Assembly (NCBI GenBank): GCA_934047225.1
Contig: OW203986.1
Span: forward strand, 15,441,221-15,505,220
Length of the DNA: 64,000 bases
DNA from: Ypsolopha sequella
Taxonomy: Eukaryota; Arthropoda; Insecta; Lepidoptera; Ypsolophidae
Direction of reading: 5' to 3'
Part shown: positions 58,601 to 64,000 of the stretch, in pieces
Position numbering within the stretch: position 1 is the stretch's first letter
How the letters are laid out: the number at the start of each line of letters is the position of its first letter
The notes under the pieces: model-generated
The model's database searches: none
What the model was told of the DNA's origin: nothing
Seen by the model: the letters and a program-made list of their open reading frames with translations, nothing else
Made by a program: the position numbers and the translations under genes

Positions 58601-60513
58601 GTTTTGCTTATTCTTGTTAGATGTGCTCGAATTTCTTTTTAGTCTTGTGTTTTTAAAATCGTTCTTTCTTTGCCTGATTTTAACTTCTTCGTCACTATCA
58701 GAATCTGTTTCAGCAATTACTTTGTTGCGTCGTCTGTTTTCGCCTTTATTCGATATAGCACTCACTGATGTCGTGAGTGTAGAAAGGCGATCAGACGCTT
58801 TAAGCTGTGGACTCGGAGATCTATCATATGACTCATGAGAAAACTTAGTTTCAAAGACAGGAGAGTTCAGCTTCGCATCTCTACCGCTTCTGCATTTTGC
58901 TGAAGCTAAGATGTTTCTCCTGTTAATTGTATCGATATTATAAGATTTCCCAGCCTTTTTCTTGTCAGAGTCAGCTACAGAACTTTCTAAGGAGCTACAG
59001 CTTGCTTGAGAACCAGAAGTTGCTGCCGAACCTGCAGAAGAACTGAGAGAAACATTCGTTTCCGATGAGACTGATCGGCATATACTGCGTTTTACATATT
59101 CCACGCAATTCTTCTCCACCGTTGACGATTTTGCCGGAATCTCAGTTTTTACAAGTGAATAAGAAGTTATGTGGCAAATTCTTGGTGATAGACGTGAACT
59201 ATCGGATTCTATACTGTCTAAGTTATGCAAAGGCGATGATGCTGATGACCGATAGCTAGACTGCGTTGAACTCATTGCAGAGTCATTGTCACTGTCTACG
59301 ATATCTGTAGCTGTGCAAATTTTAATTTCAACATTGTTGTAGTTTCTTAAATCAGTTAAAATGTCTTTATTTTCTAATCTTGCAGAATTTGTGAGTGAAA
59401 ACTTAGATGGTAACGTCGATGTAGAAAGATCAGAAATGGTTTTTATGTCTAATGTAGATCTTGGAGGCTTTGAAGGATTCAATCTGTTAAGTGTTTTGCC
59501 GATTATTTCCGGTCTATCACTAAATTTCCTCTCTGGAGTTGATTCCTTAGACAAAGAGTTTGGGGTATACACTTGTAAAGATTTCCGTTTGAAAGCAGGG
59601 GAGTATTTAGGTAAATTATTTGACATCAGTTCAGTTTTCCATTTCTTTTCACTCAAATTCAGGACCTTAGATGTATTTTTCTTTTGTTGTCTCGGTTCTG
59701 CGTTGTTCTGGTGAGAATTTAATAGGAATGATTTTGGAATAGGATCCTGAATTTTAATTTGTGGCAAACCAACAATAGGGCCTTGGTGTGTTTCGGGAAT
59801 CACCAAACCTCTTAGTTTTGACATTGATTTCTTCCTTTGTTCGATTAAATATTCTAAGTTAGATTTATGTACATTGCGTCCATTATCGTCGCTAGAACTG
59901 CGCGCGTGGTATACTTTCTGAGTGAATGGTGGCTCGGCAAACGAGGGTAGAGCCATCGCACTTCCATAAAATAATGGTTTGTTTTCCGCTTGCAGAGGCC
60001 TGCTAGTTATTACTGTAGTTTTAGTTACAACAGCTGAGCTCTCAAGAGCACCTAAAACCTCGGGCCGTTCACTGTGTCGTTTGTAAGAGCGTGGGACTTC
60101 ATCAAGGTTGTCTTGAGATTTCGTCAAACGTCTATCAAGAGATGACACTTCAGGATAGTTGTTTGAGTATGGTGGCGTATTTTTCCTCGCTGTCGATGGA
60201 GTTCTACTGGGTAAAGTTCCACATTTGTTCAACATTTCTGTTGAAGATGAGTGATCATTCGAGAACATTGCAATTTTATCTTTGACACTCGCTTCACTTC
60301 TGGCATCTTGAGATCGTGAAGTGTAGGAGAGCCGTGTCCTAGTGGGCCAGCCGGCAGGAAGTCTCGGGGGTAGTCTCGACACCTGGTCCAGGGTCTTCTC
60401 TACTGCATCAGCAGGAGTCTCCACTCCATCCGGCGGTTGACGCGGACAAGTCGGGAGAAGAGCCTCGTCGTTCGAGAGGCTCTTATCTTCAGCATCGCTT
60501 TTGTTGATGCGGT
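49427..60513 (-). CDS. PDZ-domain protein, IL16/PDZD2-type PDZ3-PDZ4 with long Ser-rich linker (five exons)
   Basis: The model joins 60513-58163, 57514-57389, 52618-52537, 50055-49870 and 49602-49427 on the complementary strand. All introns are GT-AG and all phases agree (0, 0, 1, 1), giving 972 visible residues and a TGA stop. The first ~760 residues are disordered and rich in Ser, Lys and Asn. Two PDZ domains follow. The first has an unusual GVGLIL loop and continues EVTVHRVLADSVADRAGL. The second has a canonical GLGFGL loop, then DRPLTIKKLFAGGAA and ALPAGPVPLVL. The order long linker, PDZ, PDZ, stop and the loop spellings match the C-terminal half of pro-interleukin-16/PDZD2 (family knowledge). 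The role is probably a peptide-binding scaffold; the secreted cytokine use of mammalian IL16 should not be assumed in an insect. The 5' exon(s) are missing. The visible first exon starts with two bases of a split codon. Confidence 0.88.
49870..50055 (-). CDS. - strand PDZ gene, exon with first half of PDZ4
   Basis: The acceptor is CTAATTCCAG and the donor GCGG|GTAAGT. It encodes a short Ser/Thr/Arg linker, then SVVTVLLEKAGGGAGLGFGL, the DGGRDSPQGDRPL turn and the TIKKLFAG strand. The LEK-x-GLGF-x-GG-x-GD-PLTI pattern is the signature of the last PDZ domain of pro-IL16. A + strand open frame over 49884-50078 is its antisense shadow. Confidence 0.9.
50641..51090. mobile_element. Large foldback, arms ~200 bp
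   Basis: The outer end AAAAACTAAAACCCGACTAC is inverted at GTAGTCGGGTTTTAGTTTTT, and pairing continues to CAGAGGAT(C/A)GCCGTG near the centre (50880). The left arm has a ~22-base insertion after CAAAACTTA. Located in the intron 52536-50056 of the - strand PDZ gene. Confidence 0.75.
52537..52618 (-). CDS. - strand PDZ gene, PDZ3 final strand exon
   Basis: A short 82-base exon with acceptor TTTGTTTTCAG and donor GACAAAG|GTGAGA. It encodes EQRSEVVIEIEGETRENV and continues to GSDK, with one base left over. That base plus CG of the next exon gives Ala, so the phase fits. EVVIEIEG is the last beta strand of the domain whose helix ends in the preceding exon. It lies alone, 4.8 kb from the upstream exon and 2.5 kb from the downstream one, and would be easy to miss. 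Confidence 0.85.
52852..53212 (-). repeat. Repeat family W, long copy
   Basis: Inverted relative to 29112-29470 and closely similar to it throughout, including GGCCTCCTGGTTTTTTGCC and the (ATCC)n end. It lies about 230 bp upstream, in the - gene sense, of the 82-base PDZ exon at 52618. Confidence 0.75.
53757..54035 (+). mobile_element. tRNA-derived SINE copy
   Basis: The head has an A-box-like GTAGCTCACCGGTAGA and a perfect B box GGTTCGATCC, 40 bases apart as in tRNA-derived SINEs. The body carries GGTGAAGGAAAACATCGT, a string I know from a common lepidopteran tRNA-derived SINE. It lies in the large intron (57388-52619) of the - strand PDZ gene, in opposite orientation. Confidence 0.6.
54390..55130 (+). 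repeat. GGGTTCCGTACC-to-CGCGAGTCCGACTCG element
   Basis: Begins AGGGTTCCGTACCTGAAGG and ends ACGCGAGTCCGACTCG. Internally a block with CCTTCTTTTACGTGTTCC and CCCCAAGAACATTC recurs several times (about 54480, 54590, 54925, 55065), so it carries diverged tandem repeats. Confidence 0.6.
55425..55708 (-). repeat. GGGTTCCGTACC element, compact form
   Basis: On the + strand it starts GGCCAAGTGCGAGTCGG and ends GGGTACGGAACCCTAAAAA, with TTGTATGGGAGCCCCCTTAA and GTTATAGCGGCAACAG between. It is a well-known lepidopteran repeat in the opposite orientation to 54390-55130. Confidence 0.7.
55813..56213. mobile_element. Large foldback, arms ~190 bp
   Basis: The left arm (GGGTTCGGGGTTATGGC, ACCACTTGTTACCTTACAAG, ACTTCAGAAAAAAAACAGGA) is inverted in the right arm around about 56015, with few mismatches. 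It lies in the 57388-52619 intron of the - strand PDZ gene. Confidence 0.7.
57389..57514 (-). CDS. - strand PDZ gene, PDZ3 middle exon
   Basis: The acceptor is TTGTTCCAG and the donor CTCAAG|GTATAG. It has exactly 42 codons: VHRVLADSVADRAGLKRG, then the RVRSINGSTMTGL turn and the THAQSVAILK helix. It continues the GVGLIL domain of the preceding exon without a phase break. No in-frame stop occurs before the donor, and the next in-frame codons are GTA TAG. Confidence 0.9.
57723..57794 (+). tRNA. tRNA-like sequence, probably a pseudogene or SINE head
   Basis: The 72 bases have a CCTCGG/CCGAGG acceptor stem, a GCAG/CTGC D-stem, an anticodon arm and a perfect B box (GGTTCAAATCC). A T-run follows within 3 bases, as at Pol III terminators. 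Against function: the T stem has two mismatches, the base before the anticodon is A rather than T, and the A box is poor. The would-be anticodon is TGT (Thr). It lies antisense in the intron between 58162 and 57515 of the - strand PDZ gene. Confidence 0.45.
58163..60513 (-). CDS. - strand PDZ gene, giant linker exon plus start of PDZ3
   Basis: The 2351-base exon is bounded by TTTCTTTCCCAG and ACG|GTACGT. It is open throughout (783 codons plus two bases). Its apparent start at 60424 is a GTG in the middle of the exon, so the true N terminus lies upstream. The linker holds a KDKIAMFSN motif near its start, repeated Ser clusters (SLSSSAGSAATSGSQ), an acidic casein-kinase-type cluster ETDSDSDEE and Lys/Arg patches. 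The last ~35 residues begin the PDZ domain (KIRLRRGAGTGVGLILAGG). The frame reads on into the intron to 58112. On the other strand several open frames (57978-58508, 58584-58838, 59361-59714) are only shadows of this exon. Confidence 0.9.
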
Positions 60514-62741
60514 CTGGGAAAGAAAAAAAAAAATTTTACATCCTGAGGAATGTAACTGTGTCTACTGATAATGAAAGTATCTGGAAACACTTTTGCTAAG
60601 TGCAGCTACTGTAACGTCCCAGCATTACCCGCACGCGAACCCGTCTACCGGCCTGTCTAGATGCCCAGCTGTATTAAATTACAAATGGCTGGGTTGAAAT
60701 AAGTGAACATACTTCGGTTTGTAGGAAATACCTAGCATTCAAATAATAAATTGATAGATATAAAATATGATTACGTGAGTGTAAATAACTAAACATACTT
60801 GTATAATACCTTAGCTGTTATACATTTTCAATGGTCCTTGCATTGAAGTGTATTGTCGTAATAATGATAAAACAATAGGTATTCTTAGAAATGAATCATG
60901 CAGCATCTATTGGTCAACTCCAACTAGGATCATGCGTCATATTCTGTCATACTAGGTCATTGATAGGTACTTAGCGGATCGTGACCGTATACATATCATC
61001 GCCAACTTGGATTCTACTAAGGTTGTTAAGGGTATTCTGTCCCACAAAAAATGTACATTGCTTTTTTTTTCAATAATAATGAATAATCTTATAATGACTA
61101 TGATATACCCAGTTCGGCAATTAATTAAAGGATAATATTTAATTGCACATCAAAGACACTATTTTGCACACTAAATATCGCCTTCAGAAATCCTACAATG
61201 CAGAAGAGAGCCGGTAGGTCAGGTTAGAAGATTATTATAACGTATATTTCCGCGACCGCCATACATAATACGAGTACCTTCTTGTGTTTTGCTTTTTTTC
61301 TTATGACAACCCGAAAATCCTAATATCCTCCAGTTAGTATTTTTGGTATACAAGTTAGTATTTTTTGATGTGCAGTTAGTATTTTAGATAAAAACACTGT
61401 AGTAGTATTTTTACTATTTTTCTGTTGTGTGTTCAAATACAACCCTTAATTAAATTGCCGTTAAAACACATACAAAACTGTGTGTATGTGCTATGTGCTG
61501 ACAAACTTTAAATTTCTTTTTGAGACTTTATTTCCGCAATATGTTTGAAACAAATACGAGACCTTCTCTCTCTTCCTCGATCGGATGCAAGCAACGAGAA
61601 TGTCGTATTCTCACAACACTGTACGACGTGGTCGAATCAACCACTATCACTCTAGAAGTGTACATCACTAAATAAACCTAAGATTATCATCACTAAACAG
61701 TGCTTACTCAAAGAAGCCAGCGGATTTACTGATGGTTTTCAAGTTCCTTCGCACATTCGCAATAAATCCATTTGTTCTACGAACATGGCACGCTTCATGT
61801 TATTTGCTCAAGTGTACTGAAAACTACTTACGTAAGGTCAGACTCGAAGGCTTCCCTTTACGTCGAAGAAAACTTACGTCCTCATTTATTGTCGTCACAA
61901 AGAGACAAAGCGATTGATTTAATATAATCACTTGTGTAAATCTCTCCGATAACAAGGTGTTTCGAACTACTTAGTCTATTCTTAAATAGGTAGTTTAAGA
62001 TGATCGTAAACTTAGCATAGGAATGTAGAACCTTAAGGTTTATGGCAGGAAATGGCATTGATTGATTGTGAAATATTCGAGTGAATTTTATGTCCTATAA
62101 ACAAAATTCCATTAGACGAGTAGGTTAATACCTTAGTGCTTACATAGGTAGAAATCTATGTACATAGATTAGGTAGGTAACCTATACATATTACTCGTAA
62201 ACTCCTACTGGCACTTTTGATGTTTACCTTAAAAAATAATCATAGGAAAAGGCTAAAGGTTTTGACTAAATTTACCTAATTTAATTTATTCAACTTTTTT
62301 TTAACATTGAAGACACATAAACATCTTTTATTTATTTATTTATAAGATGTGCAAGTATTTTCCTACGGAGTTAGATTTATTCAGTCAATGGATTTCCTTC
62401 AAATGATCTTTTTGTCGCTAGAAAGTTAAAAACTGGTGATTACTATAACGTCTACTTACACTAACAACGCATAGAGCAACGGTGTGAAAAAAATAAATTA
62501 TTTCGTAAAAAAAATTACTATGCACCTACATGTACTTAACTTGACGGCAATGTATGGAAAAGCTACTTTTTTTCGCTATTTCATGATCGGCGACCATACA
62601 CAAATACTATCTCTAGTTTTCAGCTTTTCAGTGACAAAAAATCCAGCCAGTATCACTCCACTAAAAATGTTTAATATGATAGAATTCTATGATAGAAATG
62701 TATGTACATAACCTCTTGAAAAAAATATCAGCTATACTAAC
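60514..62741. other. Upstream intron or intergenic DNA of the - strand PDZ gene, no gene seen
   Basis: AT-rich DNA, with GTAAGT donor-like strings on the - strand near 61830 and 61877. No frame could be matched to the phase required by the exon at 60513. Confidence 0.4.
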
Positions 62742-62794
62742 CATGAAGAGACATAGAACGTCTCAAAATTTTCCTCGTCTCCAACATAGCGCAT
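62742..62794 (-). CDS. Possible short initiating exon upstream of the - strand PDZ gene (weak)
   Basis: An ATG with A at -3 opens a 17-codon frame, MRYVGDEENFETFYVSS, which ends at a splice-donor-like ATG|GTTAGT. The peptide is more protein-like than its surroundings. Its donor is phase 2, whereas the giant exon at 60513 needs phase 1, so it cannot join directly and would need an intervening exon. It may be unrelated or chance. Confidence 0.2.
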
Positions 62795-63059
62795 AATTTT
62801 CACACGTAAGCGCCTCCTAAGTTTTTAGGTACAAACGTATCACACACATTATGGGGGTCTTCAAAAAAATATAATTAGTAAACTACGATTTATTATAAAA
62901 AGAAGAATCCAGTTTGACACACTATAGACACAAACATCTCGAGAGAACAAAAGGCTCTCTTTTTGTTTACGAGGCTGTTGCGAATCTCGTGGATTGCACG
63001 AGCTTATGAGAGAGCCGAGTGAAGAATGCGGAATGAATGCACTGACGTCCGAAATAACA

Positions 63060-63770
63060 GTTATTTAGCATAGGGTGGTGTGTGCGGCCTCAGCGGCGAG
63101 TGCGGTGCGCGGACTCGACGCGGCGCGACGCGATGCACTGAGCCACCGCGACTTGCACAAATTTGCAGCGTCGCCGCCCTTGACGGGGGCGTTGCTCCGA
63201 GCCAGGGACGGACACCGAGCTGCGCACGCGACGCGCCCCCGCAGCCCTCTAACACCCCCGCACCGGCCGGACGACTCCCTGCCGACACCATCGACTCTAG
63301 ATCCAGCCTAGCCACTACTAAAGACGTTATAGCCGGTGATTTCCGAAAACGCTCGTAAAAGTCGGCAGAAAGACCGGCTATTCGTGCTTCTGCCGAAAGC
63401 ACACTAATTTAATGTTTTGAGTCCGATCGCAGTTAAGCATCGATCGGTAAATCTTAGGTTATTTTTAGCGAGGAGGCGTCGTCGCGGTGGAGGGCGGCGA
63501 CCGTGAACGCAGACGGTGCGCCAGCGCACACCAGATGTCAGGGTCGCGCTCCCCCTGCGCTCTACTTCCGACTCGCCTCTCTGTCCTCCCAATGCCGTCA
63601 GGATGCACATGCACTGACCTCGCGAACGCACTTTCCTTTTATTGTTGAGGTGGCTAAGGCTCAAACGAGTGTACATATAGAAGCGCGCTATGGCTGGACC
63701 GAGGACGATGGAATGCTGGCCTCCACCCGCGAGCGTCGCCCCTCGCAATCCGGACGCGGCCTTTAAACCG
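63060..63770. promoter_or_regulatory. GC- and CpG-rich island, candidate promoter/first-exon region
   Basis: About 700 bases of GC-rich, CpG-dense sequence stand out sharply from AT-rich surroundings. Open frames run on both strands simply because stops are scarce, and none resembles a known protein. It lies 2.5 kb upstream of the first visible exon of the - strand PDZ gene, so it may hold that gene's promoter and leader exon. A divergent or unrelated promoter is equally possible. Confidence 0.4.
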
Positions 63771-64000
63771 CTCCGACGTGTTTGCAGAGTTGTTTGCACA
63801 TTTTTTTACATTCCCGTCCTATACTTACGCTCTCTTATTATAGACTCAATAAATAGACTCCTGTACTTGATGGGAAAATTCAACACTCATCGTTTTAAAC
63901 TAGCCTTGCACCAAGTATGAAAAGAAGATTGTTCTAAAGCTTGTGGAACATCATTTCATATGAGCTTTTAGACGAGCGTTCCAATGACTGATAGTCTCTA

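Noticed and set aside
60424..60424. Apparent translation start of the long - strand frame
   Set aside because: The codon is GTG and the frame is open upstream to a good acceptor at 60513, so this is the middle of an exon.
63404..63799. 131-residue - strand frame in the GC-rich island (also 63061-63402)
   Set aside because: Stops are scarce in GC-rich DNA, both strands are open, no domain is recognisable and some starts are not ATG.

Overview
The window looks like AT-rich, repeat-dense nuclear DNA from an animal, most likely a moth or butterfly (Lepidoptera). Evidence: GT-AG introns of 0.27 to 5.5 kb, multi-exon genes with metazoan PDZ domains, and dispersed repeats typical of lepidopteran genomes (elements built on GGGTTCCGTACC, a non-LTR fragment beginning GCCCGCGGCTTCGCCCGCG, and tRNA-headed SINEs). 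There are no bacterial-style operons, rRNA genes or CRISPR arrays.

Two genes can be modelled exon by exon with matching splice phases. The first is on the + strand (28910-39070, four visible exons, about 440 residues). It encodes a basic Pro/Ser-rich region followed by one PDZ domain that ends the protein. The second is on the - strand (60513-49427, five visible exons, about 972 residues). It encodes a long Ser-rich linker followed by two PDZ domains, with a stop codon and an AATAAA signal 160 bp later. Both lack their first exon(s). The three PDZ domains resemble PDZ2, PDZ3 and PDZ4 of the pro-interleukin-16/PDZD2 family. The two halves of what is one collinear gene in vertebrates therefore sit here convergently on opposite strands, which could mean fission with inversion, or an assembly flip.

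Layout. 1-28 kb: gene-poor, with inverted-repeat elements, LINE relics, an intact-ended hAT-type element (18718-19595, 8-bp target duplication), a candidate core promoter (about 23.54 kb), a weak candidate first exon (- strand, about 6.7 kb) and a decayed coding relic (11.6-12.2 kb). 28-39 kb: the + strand PDZ gene, its introns filled with MITEs and repeats. 39-49 kb: intergenic repeats, including a 588-bp tandem duplication. 49-60.5 kb: the - strand PDZ gene. 60.5-64 kb: upstream DNA ending in a GC-rich island (63.06-63.77 kb) that is the best candidate promoter region.

The most unusual signal is a foldback element at 38111-38236. Compared with sister copies at 0.7 and 22.3 kb it carries about 20 T-to-C changes out of 24 differences. 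These lie only in the two base-pairing arms, while the loop and the flanking repeat are unchanged. This is the footprint expected of ADAR A-to-I hyper-editing of a hairpin RNA that then became fixed in DNA.
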